38,042 nt of DNA, taken from positions 1 to 38,042 of the forward strand of contig JBEKKT010000015.1 of assembly GCA_050010535.1 (NCBI GenBank). Direction: 5' to 3'. The notes beneath the pieces were generated by a model that had not been told where the DNA came from, searched no databases, and saw nothing but the letters and a program-made list of their open reading frames with translations. Origin of the DNA: JAJRAG01 sp050010535. Its GTDB lineage: Archaea; Thermoplasmatota; Thermoplasmata; Methanomassiliicoccales; JACIVX01. Position numbers and translations under genes: made by a program. Numbering within the stretch: the first letter of the stretch is position 1; every line of letters starts with the position of its first letter. Positions 16,614-25,097 of this stretch are shown here, piece after piece.

Positions 16614-18581
16614 CTATCTGGGCACAGGTATCGCGGGAGCCGGGATCCCAGTGCTCTCCACGGCTGCAGTCAGCTTCCTCAGCAGGCCTTCCTTATTCGT
16701 GCCGCCCACCAGAGCATGGCTCAGAACGTCGCTCAGGTTCTCGACCGGTATGATTTCGATGTTCCCGACGTATCTCTCCTCGAGCACGACGTCCTTCATG
16801 TTCTCCTTGGGGATCAGAACCTTCTTCAGACCGGATTCAGCTGCGGCCTCTATCTTCGCCGTCACTCCTCCGACCGGAAGCACCTTGCCCCTGACGCTCA
16901 GGCTGCCTGTCATTGCGACCGTCTGGTCCACTGGTACATCCTCGAAGGCCGATATGACCGCGGTGGCGACTGATATGGAGGCGCTGTCACCTTCCACACC
17001 CTCGTATGCGCCAACGAACTGAACGTGAACGTCATGATTGCTGATGTCCTCGCCGGTGTACTTCTTGATAAGTGCTGATACATTCTGCACCGCTTCCTTT
17101 GCGATCTCCCCCAGCCTCCCGGTCGCTATTACCTTCCCGCCGTTCTTCGTTTGAGCGGGGGTGACCTCTGCAACGATCGGAAGGACTACTCCGGAGAACT
17201 CCGCCATGTTAGACTCGGCATTGAGTGCAGCTAGGCCGTTCACGACCCCGACTGCCGATCCTTCGGTAAGGAACGTCTTGTAGGCCTTCCTTGCCTCGAT
17301 GTAACGGTCAGCCACCTGCTGCTCCAGGCTCTTCGCAATCTTCTTTGCAGCATGGACATGCTCCGAAGTAACGACTGGTTTGGCATCTTCTCTAGCGATG
17401 TCCCCGGCGACCCTTATCAGACCACCAAGCTCTCTGAGCCTAAGTGTGAGCTGTCCGCGCCTTCCTGCGCGCCGCTGCGCTTCCTTGACTATCTCGCACA
17501 CTCCGCTCATGTCGAAGTGTGGTATCTTCTTGTCCTTCGCGACCTCTTGGGCCACGAACCGGACAAGTTTCTCCCTGTTGGCTTGAGTGTCATCCATGGT
17601 CGACATCATGTAGACCTCGTAGCCGTAACCTCTTATCCTTGATCTCAGTGCAGGGTGCATCCCCTGAACGGCGTCGAGGTTGCCAGCGCACACGAGTACG
17701 AAATCGCATGGGACCGCCTCGCTCTTTACCATAGCTCCAGAGCTGCGCTCGCTCTGACCCGTGATCGAGAACTCGCCCTCCTGGAGGGCAGTCAGCAGAC
17801 TCTGCTGTGATTCGATCCTGAGCATGTTTATCTCATCGACGAATAGGACCCCCTTCGAAGCCTTGTGGATCGCGCCGACCTCGAGTCTTTCGTGGGCCGG
17901 GGTCTCAAGACCTCCGCTCTGGAACGGATCGTGCTTCACGTCCCCTAGCAGGGCACCGGCGTGAGCGCCCGTGGCGTCGATGAACGGGGGCATCTCGCTG
18001 TCCTCGTGCGAGATTAGCAGTTTCGGCACCATGATATTCTCCTGCCTAGTGCCAGTATACCTCATCGCGAAGAACAGGATCGCGGACGCGACTATGCCGA
18101 CCAGTATGATGCTGGGATCCTTCATCCCCGACTGAATGTATAGGGCGATCGTGAGTATGATCACCATGAAGACTATGCCGGTGACCAGCGACGCCTTCTG
18201 CTGCTTGCGCTGCATCGCCTCCCGTTTCTGAGCCGTGACGATCTCCTTGCCCTTGCCTGCGGGCACGACGCGTATCTTCGGCTCGTTCGTGTCCTCGGCA
18301 TTGTGATAGGCAATGACATCCTGTAGCTCTCCCTTCGGAAGGTACTCGGTCATGGAACGAGCGAGCATGCTCTTGCCTGTTCCAGGATCTCCAATGAGCA
18401 TTACGTGGCGCTTCTGCTCTGCCGCCTTCTTGATCACCACGACGGCGGCATCCTGACCGATGACCTGGTCAGCAAGCTTCTCTGGAATCTTAACGTCCGC
18501 AGTGGTCCCAAAACTCTGAGTCTTAATCCATTCGTCGACATCAGGGAGGGCCACATCGGACTGTGACCTATCGTCGACCAT
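16614..18581 (-). CDS. lonB: Membrane-anchored archaeal Lon protease (LonB)
   Basis: A 655-aa ATP-dependent protease that degrades damaged and regulatory proteins at the inner membrane face. Walker A is GDPGTGKS (64-71) and Walker B is LFVDEIN (246-252). Two transmembrane helices (about 131-150 and 157-174) are inserted in the AAA+ domain, the hallmark of archaeal LonB, which lacks the bacterial N-terminal domain. The protease domain has the Ser-Lys dyad: Ser533 in EGDSAS and Lys576 in GVTAKIEAA. The length is normal. The ATG has GAAGG just upstream, and a TATA-like CTTAATTAG lies about 40 bp upstream. Confidence 0.96.
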   Translation of the reverse strand: MVDDRSQSDVALPDVDEWIKTQSFGTTADVKIPEKLADQVIGQDAAVVVIKKAAEQKRHVMLIGDPGTGKSMLARSMTEYLPKGELQDVIAYHNAEDTNEPKIRVVPAGKGKEIVTAQKREAMQRKQQKASLVTGIVFMVIILTIALYIQSGMKDPSIILVGIVASAILFFAMRYTGTRQENIMVPKLLISHEDSEMPPFIDATGAHAGALLGDVKHDPFQSGGLETPAHERLEVGAIHKASKGVLFVDEINMLRIESQQSLLTALQEGEFSITGQSERSSGAMVKSEAVPCDFVLVCAGNLDAVQGMHPALRSRIRGYGYEVYMMSTMDDTQANREKLVRFVAQEVAKDKKIPHFDMSGVCEIVKEAQRRAGRRGQLTLRLRELGGLIRVAGDIAREDAKPVVTSEHVHAAKKIAKSLEQQVADRYIEARKAYKTFLTEGSAVGVVNGLAALNAESNMAEFSGVVLPIVAEVTPAQTKNGGKVIATGRLGEIAKEAVQNVSALIKKYTGEDISNHDVHVQFVGAYEGVEGDSASISVATAVISAFEDVPVDQTVAMTGSLSVRGKVLPVGGVTAKIEAAAESGLKKVLIPKENMKDVVLEERYVGNIEIIPVENLSDVLSHALVGGTNKEGLLRKLTAAVESTGIPAPAIPVPR

Positions 18582-18616
18582 AGCCTTCGTTCTCTGTTCG
18601 ACTCATAATAGTACCA

Positions 18617-18625
18617 CTAATTAAG
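18617..18625 (-). promoter_or_regulatory. TATA-like box of lonB
   Basis: CTTAATTAG on the minus strand, preceded by an A-rich BRE-like GAAACA, centred about 40 bp before the lonB ATG. It implies a short leader of about 14 nt. Confidence 0.5.
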
Positions 18626-18741
18626 TGTTTCCCCAAAGTATCGCACCGATGATACCAGCCAGATTTCGAAACAGATCTGCCCTCAAGGTACCGAATGATG
18701 CTGTGATCGGACGATTCCCAGAGGCGGGAAGGACATCGCAA

Positions 18742-18749
18742 TTAAGTAT
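18742..18749 (+). promoter_or_regulatory. TATA-like box of the EamA gene
   Basis: TTAAGTAT centred about 28 bp before the ATG at 18773, giving a near-leaderless transcript. The GAGGT at 18764-18768 would then lie mostly upstream of the start site, so the two readings compete. Confidence 0.5.
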
Positions 18750-18772
18750 CGTACACCCCTTTTGAGGTCGCA

Positions 18773-19693
18773 ATGTCGGACGAGAGATACAGCTCGCTGG
18801 CAGTCACCGCATTGCTTCTTGCCGTCGTGATGTGGGGGGCATCCTTTCCGCTGCTGAAGCTAGGCCTTGCCTACGTACCGCCGGTAACCCTCGCCGCCGT
18901 CAGGTACTCGATCGCGGGCCTGATCCTGGTCCTGATCATCTTCGCGAAGTTTGGGACCATGAAATGCCTCAAGGAGCTTAAGGACGACTGGAAGACCCTC
19001 GTCATCCTGGGCCTTGTCGGAATAGCTCTCCCGAACGCGACACTGAACATAGGGCTTCAGTTCACAACGGCAAGCCTGTCCTCGATCCTCCAGGCATCTG
19101 GACCCGTGTTCACTGTGATACTAGCCGTCATATTCCTCAAGGAACACCTGGGAGGCGCTAAGATCGCAGGCACGATACTGGCGATCATAGGGACCATCCT
19201 GCTCATCAACCGGGGCGGCATCGATCTCGGCAACAGCACCTTCATCGGGAACATGTTCGTCCTCATCTCCGCCGTATTCTACTCGATCTCCGGAGTCCTG
19301 ACGAAGAGAGCGCTTGAGCGCCACCATCCTCTTGTCATAACTGGCTGGAACGCCGCGATAGGGTCTCTATTCCTCTATCTCGTCAGCCCGCTCGAGCTAG
19401 GTGAATCGATATCATTCCCGCCGAACATGATCGCCATCCTCCTGCTATTGGCAATCTTCCCTGGCTGCCTGGCATTCCTGCTTTACAACTACATCTTGCA
19501 GAGGAAGGAGCTCAGCTCCGTGTCATTTTTCGTGTATCTCATTCCAGTTTTCTCGACTATCATGTCAATGGCGGTGCTGGGAGAGACCATCACAGTGGAA
19601 ACTGTATTATTCGCTTCCTTCGTTATAGCTGGTGTCGCCATAGCTCAATACGCACCGGCGCGATTCAGGAGAAGAGCAAGAAATGCGAGTTGA
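18773..19693 (+). CDS. EamA/DMT-family transporter
   Basis: A 306-aa integral membrane protein with about ten hydrophobic helices arranged as two EamA repeats. The first repeat starts VVMWGASFPLLKLGL, followed by PPVTLAAVRYSIAGLIL. The first-repeat end AIIGTILLINRGG and the second-repeat SSVSFFVYLIPVFSTIMSMA are typical of drug/metabolite transporters. The cytoplasmic tail is basic. The substrate is unknown; family members export amino acids, nucleosides or other metabolites. The stop overlaps the hel308 start by 11 nt, so the two are co-transcribed, though no functional link is evident. Confidence 0.9.
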   Translation: MSDERYSSLAVTALLLAVVMWGASFPLLKLGLAYVPPVTLAAVRYSIAGLILVLIIFAKFGTMKCLKELKDDWKTLVILGLVGIALPNATLNIGLQFTTASLSSILQASGPVFTVILAVIFLKEHLGGAKIAGTILAIIGTILLINRGGIDLGNSTFIGNMFVLISAVFYSISGVLTKRALERHHPLVITGWNAAIGSLFLYLVSPLELGESISFPPNMIAILLLLAIFPGCLAFLLYNYILQRKELSSVSFFVYLIPVFSTIMSMAVLGETITVETVLFASFVIAGVAIAQYAPARFRRRARNAS

Positions 19694-21881
19694 GGAACTC
19701 GAACTTCCAAGGGGAGTGGTCGAGGTACTACGACGGGATGGGATCGAGGAACTCTACCCACCGCAGGCGGCAGCCCTTCCTTCGGCCCTTGCTGGCAAGA
19801 ATCTTGTGATCGCAATACCGACCGCGAGCGGCAAATCCCTCATCGCCTACATGGCCGCTCTGAAGCACATCATGGAGAGTAGCGGGAAGGTCCTATACAT
19901 CGTTCCACTCAGGGCACTAGCTTCGGAGAAGTTCGAAGACCTCAAGAAATTCGAGGAGCTCGGTGTGAGGGTCGACATCTCTGTGGGGGACTTCGACACT
20001 CCGGACCCGCATCTGGAGAGCTTCGACATCATCGTGGCGACATCGGAAAAGGCAGATTCGCTGTTGAGGCATCGGAGCAAATGGCTGGAAAGTATCTCCC
20101 TCGTAGTGGCGGACGAGGTCCATCTTATACATGACCCTGAGAGGGGACCGACGCTCGAGATTACCCTAGCGAAATTCAGGAAGTACAATCCCGACCTCCA
20201 GGTCATCGCCCTTTCGGCAACGATCAAGAACTCAAAGGAATTGGCGAGCTGGCTGGAGGCGGAGCACATATCGAGCGAGTGGAGGCCGGTGCCGCTGAAA
20301 GAGGGCGTCTTCCTCGACGGAGCGATAAGGTTCACCGACAACACGACTAGGAAGGTCGAGGAAACGGGGGATGCCGTCTGGAGCCTCATCCGCGATTCCT
20401 TGATTGAGGGGGGTCAATGCCTGGTTTTCGTCAACACGAGGAAATCGACGGAATCCCTTGCGATGACGTATGCGCCTCTCATGAAGGACTTCGTCAAGGA
20501 AGGGAGGCAGCTCGAGAAGGACGCGGAGAGGATCCTTGAGGAGGAGGCGGAACCGACCTCTGTCGGGAAGAAACTTAGGACCTGCATCAAGAGAGGCATA
20601 GCGTTCCACAACGCGGGGCTGACGAACGAACAGAGGAGGCTCGTCGAGAACGCCTTCAAGAAAGGAGACATTAAGTGCATCATCGCGACCCCCACTCTTG
20701 CAGCCGGCATCAATCTGCCAGCGAGACGCGTCATCGTCAGGGACGTGTACAGGTACGAGGCGAACATCGGACACATGACGATTCCAGTTCTCGAGATCAA
20801 ACAGATGTGCGGGAGGGCTGGCAGACCGAGGTACGACAAGTTCGGGGAAGCCGTGCTGGTCGCGAAGAGCGAGGAGGAGAAGCAGTTCTTGATGGAGAAC
20901 TACCTCCTGAGCGAGACCGAGGAAATCTTCTCGAAGCTGGGAAGCGAGCCTGTGCTTAGGAGCCACGTCCTCGCGACCATCGCGACCGGGACGGCCAACT
21001 CGAAGGAATCCCTGATGGACTTCTTCGATTCGACGTTTTTCGCGCACCAGACTAGCACCATCGGACTGGAAGGCGCCACTGACTGCGTCCTCGACTTTCT
21101 CGAGAAGGAAGGGATGGTTTCGTCGAACGGAGGGCTTAGGGCCACCTTCTTTGGAAAGAGGGTGTCGGACCTGTACATCGACCCCCTGTCGGCAGTTCGC
21201 CTTAGGGACGCGCTCAACGCGTTCAAGGAGGAGTCCTCGTCATTCGGACTGCTGCATGCCGTCTGCTCGACGCCAGACATGCTGAACATGTACTTGCGGA
21301 GAGGGGAGTACGAGATAATGGAGGAGATATTCATGCAAAGGAGCGGGGAGTTGCTCCTTCCCACACCAGAAGATCTGACCGAGTACGAGTTCTTCCTCTC
21401 GGAACTCAAGACAGCTTGCGCCTTGGAGGAGTGGATCGGGGAGCACGAGGAGGACGACATACTGAAGACATACAACATGGGACCGGGGGACCTGAAGAAC
21501 AAGGTCGAGGTGGGGGAGTGGCTCCTGTACTCGATGAGGGAGGTGTCGAACATCTTCAACAAGAATGCGTATCCGATGCTGACGGACCTGATGACGAGGG
21601 TGAGATACGGGGTAAGGAAAGAGCTCCTGGACCTCGTCAGACTGAAGGGCGTTGGCCGGGTCAGGGCAAGAGTGCTGTTTGATCACGGGTTCAAGACGCT
21701 GAACGACATCAAGGCCGCGGAGGTGATCGCATTGGCGAGGCTCCCGAGAATCGGGGAAGTGCTGGCGAAGAACATCAAGGCTCAAGTGGGAGACTCATCG
21801 ACACAGATTGGGAAATGGGAGGAAGAGGCCGAAGGGACTGAAGAGATTGATAACGGTCAGCGCCGGCTGACGGACTTCTAG
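19683..21881 (+). CDS. hel308: Hel308 (Hjm) DNA helicase
   Basis: A 732-aa superfamily 2, Ski2-like 3'-5' helicase acting on stalled replication forks and in recombination control. It has the Q-motif region LYPPQAAAL, Walker A PTASGKS (46-52), DEVH (144-147), SAT (178-180), TPTLAAGINLPARRV and motif VI QMCGRAGRP (374-382). Then come the winged helix, ratchet domain and a C-terminal helix-hairpin-helix (LVRLKGVGRVRARVLFDHG). The last residues, QRRLTDF, fit a C-terminal PCNA-interacting pattern Q-x-x-L-x-x-F. Its stop codon overlaps the convergent KaiC-like stop by 4 bp. The length is normal. Confidence 0.96.
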   Translation: MRVEELELPRGVVEVLRRDGIEELYPPQAAALPSALAGKNLVIAIPTASGKSLIAYMAALKHIMESSGKVLYIVPLRALASEKFEDLKKFEELGVRVDISVGDFDTPDPHLESFDIIVATSEKADSLLRHRSKWLESISLVVADEVHLIHDPERGPTLEITLAKFRKYNPDLQVIALSATIKNSKELASWLEAEHISSEWRPVPLKEGVFLDGAIRFTDNTTRKVEETGDAVWSLIRDSLIEGGQCLVFVNTRKSTESLAMTYAPLMKDFVKEGRQLEKDAERILEEEAEPTSVGKKLRTCIKRGIAFHNAGLTNEQRRLVENAFKKGDIKCIIATPTLAAGINLPARRVIVRDVYRYEANIGHMTIPVLEIKQMCGRAGRPRYDKFGEAVLVAKSEEEKQFLMENYLLSETEEIFSKLGSEPVLRSHVLATIATGTANSKESLMDFFDSTFFAHQTSTIGLEGATDCVLDFLEKEGMVSSNGGLRATFFGKRVSDLYIDPLSAVRLRDALNAFKEESSSFGLLHAVCSTPDMLNMYLRRGEYEIMEEIFMQRSGELLLPTPEDLTEYEFFLSELKTACALEEWIGEHEEDDILKTYNMGPGDLKNKVEVGEWLLYSMREVSNIFNKNAYPMLTDLMTRVRYGVRKELLDLVRLKGVGRVRARVLFDHGFKTLNDIKAAEVIALARLPRIGEVLAKNIKAQVGDSSTQIGKWEEEAEGTEEIDNGQRRLTDF

Positions 21882-22591
21882 AAGTCGGTTATCGCCCTGG
21901 TCACGTAGAAGCTGCCGTCCTTCTTGAAGAAAGAGAAGTAGCAGGTGGCGTGGTCCGTTTCCCTCATCTTCACGCATCGAATCCTACGGTGCACTTCGTT
22001 CTCACTGTCCTCGACCATCCTCAGGTGTACGATCCCGTCCGCGAGGAAGTCGACATCGTGCGAACCATAGGAGGTGTAAGGTCCGACCGGCATCTCGGAA
22101 ACAATCAAAGTCGTTATGTCAAGGGACCGAAGCCATTCGAAAAGACGGAACATGTCCTCCCTCGGTCTGTTGAAGTTCGATATCAGCTCGAGCGCGCCGA
22201 GCGAATCAACAACGAGCAGCTCGTAGTTCATCCTCCTCTTCGTCTCAGAGACAGCGAACCGGAAGGTGTCGAGCCATCCGGGCCCCTCAGCATTCTTCCT
22301 CATCTCCCCAACGTCGAGTATCTCGACCTTCCCGAGCGACTCGCCCCTGAATCCCATGTTTTCCATCTGGCGAAGGAGGCTCCGCTTGCTCTGTTCGAGG
22401 GAGATGTAGAGCCCGTTTACGCCGTCCTTCTTCGCGTTCATGAAAAGGATGTAGTACGCGAGCGAGGACTTCATAGTGCCCGCTTCCCCCGCTAGCAGGA
22501 CGATATGACCTTGAGGTACGCCGCCCCCCATGTTCTCGTCAAAACCCTGGACGTAGGTCTTGTACTTCGCCCTGCTATCCCCCGAGCTCAT
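21878..22591 (-). CDS. KaiC/RadA-like single-domain ATPase
   Basis: A third KaiC-like protein of 237 aa. It starts with YVQGFDENMGGGVPQGH and has a P-loop of GEAGTMKSS (35-43) with the lysine kept. SLEQSK is the switch region and LLVVDSLGALELI is Walker B. The C-terminal strands (RIRCVKMRETDHATCYFSF) follow the archaeal KaiC-like pattern. The function is not established; association with signalling or surface motility is common. It is transcribed alone towards hel308, with a TATA-like TATTTATT about 36 bp upstream. Confidence 0.85.
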   Translation of the reverse strand: MSSGDSRAKYKTYVQGFDENMGGGVPQGHIVLLAGEAGTMKSSLAYYILFMNAKKDGVNGLYISLEQSKRSLLRQMENMGFRGESLGKVEILDVGEMRKNAEGPGWLDTFRFAVSETKRRMNYELLVVDSLGALELISNFNRPREDMFRLFEWLRSLDITTLIVSEMPVGPYTSYGSHDVDFLADGIVHLRMVEDSENEVHRRIRCVKMRETDHATCYFSFFKKDGSFYVTRAITDF

Positions 22592-22623
22592 CGATGGATT
22601 CCCGCCTGAATATAGTCACGTCG

Positions 22624-22631
22624 AATAAATA
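22624..22631 (-). promoter_or_regulatory. TATA-like box of the KaiC-like gene
   Basis: TATTTATT on the minus strand, centred about 36 bp before the ATG at 22591, in the 58-bp gap after the thrC stop. Confidence 0.5.
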
Positions 22632-22649
22632 TCATTTGCCCCGTGGCTC

Positions 22650-23870
22650 TCAGTCATAGGGAGCAACGACCTTCTTCACTGATTCGAGGTCAGCTGGGAC
22701 CGGACGCACCTTCCCAAACGACTTCAGAACTATGTCTGGGTCCTTGAGAACGTTCCCGGTGCAGATGCACACGACCCTTTCGTCCCTCCCGATTGTTCTG
22801 CCCTGGACCAGCTTTATCATGCCGGCGATCGATGCGGCGCTGGCCGGCTCTACCCCAATCCCTTCCGCCCTGCCCAAGATCTTCTGGGCGTCGAGTATCT
22901 CCCCGTCGGATACCTCGACCGCGCTCCCTCCAGTCTCGTAGATCGCTCTCAGCGCCTTCTTCCCGCTGACTGGATTCCCTATCCTTATCGCCGTTGCGAT
23001 GGTCTCCGGCTTGTTGACGGGGGAGAAGTCGCTCCTGCCCGCTTTGAATGCATCGACTATCGGCTTGGACCCGCTGGCCTGCACCCCGACGAGCTTCGGC
23101 ATTCTGTCAATCCAGCCGATGCTGGCAAGCTCGGTAAAGGCCTTGTAGACGGACCATATGTTCCCGGCGTTCCCGACCGGCAGTACAATCCGATCCGGCA
23201 CCTGAAAATCGAGCTGGTCGATTATCTCGAAGCCGACCGTCTTCTGACCCTCCGGTCGAAACGGGTTTATCGAATTCAGCAGGTAAAGGAATCCCTTGAC
23301 CGCGAGCTCCCTGACGATTCGGAGAGCGTCATCGAAGTTGCCGTCGATGGGAATCACCTTCGCCCCGAAGAAAACTGCCTGCGCAAGTTTTCCAGCCGCC
23401 ACGTTGCCAGCGGGGAGAACGACCGCGCAGTCGAGCCCCGCCTTCGCCGCATACGCCGCGAGGGACGCGGACGTGTTCCCGGTGGACGCGCAGCCGACGA
23501 CTTTCGCTCCGACCTCCAATGCCCTCGTCACGCCGACCGTCATTCCGCGGTCCTTGAAGGAGCCCGTCGGGTTGGCCCCCTCGTATTTCACCCAAACCCT
23601 CTCGAGTCCGACGATGCTAGCAATGGAGCGGCAGTCATAGAGGGGGGTGCCGCCTTCCTTTAGGGTTACTGCGTTCTCCTCCTTGACCGGGAGGAACGGA
23701 CCGTACCTCCACACCCCTAGTGGTCTCTTCCTCAGCTCGTAGGGAGTGAGGCCTTTAAGGACGGACATATCCGTTGCGAGGTCCAATAGACCACCGCAGC
23801 TCGGACAGCTGTCCATGTAGGGGTCGTCAACGACCTTTCCGCACTCCCAGCACCTCACCTCATATGCCAT
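22650..23870 (-). CDS. thrC: Threonine synthase
   Basis: A 406-aa PLP fold-type II enzyme that converts O-phosphohomoserine to threonine and phosphate. An N-terminal zinc ribbon (Cys7, Cys10, Cys22, Cys25) precedes the catalytic domain. The PLP lysine is Lys106 in GSFKDRGM, with the phosphate-binding region STGNTSASLAAYAA and LPVGNAGN. Length and zinc ribbon match archaeal enzymes. The ATG directly follows the stop of the homoserine kinase gene, so the two are one operon for the last two threonine steps. Confidence 0.95.
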   Translation of the reverse strand: MAYEVRCWECGKVVDDPYMDSCPSCGGLLDLATDMSVLKGLTPYELRKRPLGVWRYGPFLPVKEENAVTLKEGGTPLYDCRSIASIVGLERVWVKYEGANPTGSFKDRGMTVGVTRALEVGAKVVGCASTGNTSASLAAYAAKAGLDCAVVLPAGNVAAGKLAQAVFFGAKVIPIDGNFDDALRIVRELAVKGFLYLLNSINPFRPEGQKTVGFEIIDQLDFQVPDRIVLPVGNAGNIWSVYKAFTELASIGWIDRMPKLVGVQASGSKPIVDAFKAGRSDFSPVNKPETIATAIRIGNPVSGKKALRAIYETGGSAVEVSDGEILDAQKILGRAEGIGVEPASAASIAGMIKLVQGRTIGRDERVVCICTGNVLKDPDIVLKSFGKVRPVPADLESVKKVVAPYD

Positions 23871-24809
23871 CTAAGCTATCCTCCGGCAGCCGTCACCCGG
23901 TGCCGTCACCCATGACTGACACCTTATATCATTGTCTTCGTACAACTTGCGAAGCGATTCCGCGATATCCTTTCCGTCCGCGGAGTGCTTGTTGAAGACA
24001 GCCGCGATGCAGGGGCCGGATCCAGCAAGGAATGCACCTGTGGCTCCGAGCCGTATGGCGAGAGCTTTCGCCTCCTCCAGATGGGGTACGAGGTGGGCCC
24101 TCGCCGGCTCGATCACGATGTCCTTCATGCTTCTTCCGACCAGACGGACGTCCCCGTTCCTCATGCCTAAGACAAGTCCAGATGCGTGACTGACCTCAAA
24201 GACCATCTGCCCGAGACCTATCCTCCGCGGCAGGATTCTCCTCGCCTCCTTCGTCGTAACCATGACGTCGGGCATCGCCACCACGATCCCGAGGTTCCTC
24301 GGAGGATTGACCCTCAATATCTCGAATGGGTCGTAAGAACTGATCATCGTGAATCCGCCCATCAGCGCGGGACCGACGTTGTCCGCATGGAAACTGCCCG
24401 ATGTCATCTCTTCGGCGTTCGCCGCGCAAACGACGAGCTGCTCCATTATGACCGGTTTGTCCAGCAACAGATTGGCAGCATAGGCGCCACCTGCCGCAGA
24501 AGCGCCGGAAGACCCGATGCCGCTGCACGGCCTGACACCTTTCTTGATCTTTATCGCGACGCCGAAGTTGGCCTTTCCCAGCTTTAGGACCCTCGCCGCG
24601 GAGACACCAGCAGAATTCCGTTTGAAGTCGGTGGGGATGCTCTCAGCGCCTAATCCCTCGATAGCCTCGATGACGACCCCCGGCATCGAGACCTTCCACA
24701 TCTCGATCTGATCGAATGGCTCTTTCAGTGCAAGACCGAAGACGTCGAAACCCGGACCCAGGTTCGAAAGGCTGGAAGGCGCCCTCACCACGACTCTCTC
24801 CTCAGACAT
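23871..24809 (-). CDS. thrB: Homoserine kinase (GHMP family)
   Basis: A 312-aa GHMP kinase that phosphorylates homoserine with ATP. The N-terminal APSSLSNLGPGFDVFGLAL is typical of homoserine kinases, and the ATP-binding loop is GIGSSGASAAG (97-107). A C-terminal GHMP motif reads LGATGAFLAGSGPCIAAVF. I chose the ATG at 24809, with GGTGG 5 nt upstream, over a TTG at 24827 that lies before that ribosome-binding site. It is directly followed by thrC. Confidence 0.94.
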   Translation of the reverse strand: MSEERVVVRAPSSLSNLGPGFDVFGLALKEPFDQIEMWKVSMPGVVIEAIEGLGAESIPTDFKRNSAGVSAARVLKLGKANFGVAIKIKKGVRPCSGIGSSGASAAGGAYAANLLLDKPVIMEQLVVCAANAEEMTSGSFHADNVGPALMGGFTMISSYDPFEILRVNPPRNLGIVVAMPDVMVTTKEARRILPRRIGLGQMVFEVSHASGLVLGMRNGDVRLVGRSMKDIVIEPARAHLVPHLEEAKALAIRLGATGAFLAGSGPCIAAVFNKHSADGKDIAESLRKLYEDNDIRCQSWVTAPGDGCRRIA

Positions 24810-24872
24810 CTGTCCACCCTGTTCCAAGCTGCGCTGACTATACCGCTCAGTTCGCTGTCAAGCCGGTTCCCA

Positions 24873-24880
24873 ATCATAAA
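24873..24880 (-). promoter_or_regulatory. TATA-like box of thrB-thrC
   Basis: TTTATGAT on the minus strand after a purine-rich GAAAGG. It would give a leader of about 40 nt before the ATG at 24809. The rest of the 288-bp gap up to 25097 shows no gene. Confidence 0.4.
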
Positions 24881-25062
24881 CCTTTCTAGGACTCACGCCT
24901 GGAACGAGGCTTCACAGCGAGATTGTGAACGTTTTTCCGTGAGGATCCCACGATCTCATCCCCAGACTCTACAGGACGGTGATCGATGAGTCAGCGAACA
25001 TTGGACCCGAATGCTCGTGCGCATTCCCACGTGCCGAATGATCACAGGAACTTGTGGATGGA

Positions 25063-25070
25063 TTTAAGAG
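25063..25070 (+). promoter_or_regulatory. TATA-like box of the permease gene
   Basis: TTTAAGAG centred about 31 bp before the ATG at 25098, which would give a nearly leaderless mRNA. An alternative AATAAAAG follows at 25074-25081. Confidence 0.45.
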
Positions 25071-25097
25071 GGGAATAAAAGCTACCTTGAAGATCGC

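Noticed and set aside
20232..21047. 271-codon open frame on the minus strand, with others over hel308
   Set aside because: Antisense to conserved helicase motifs; no recognisable protein features.
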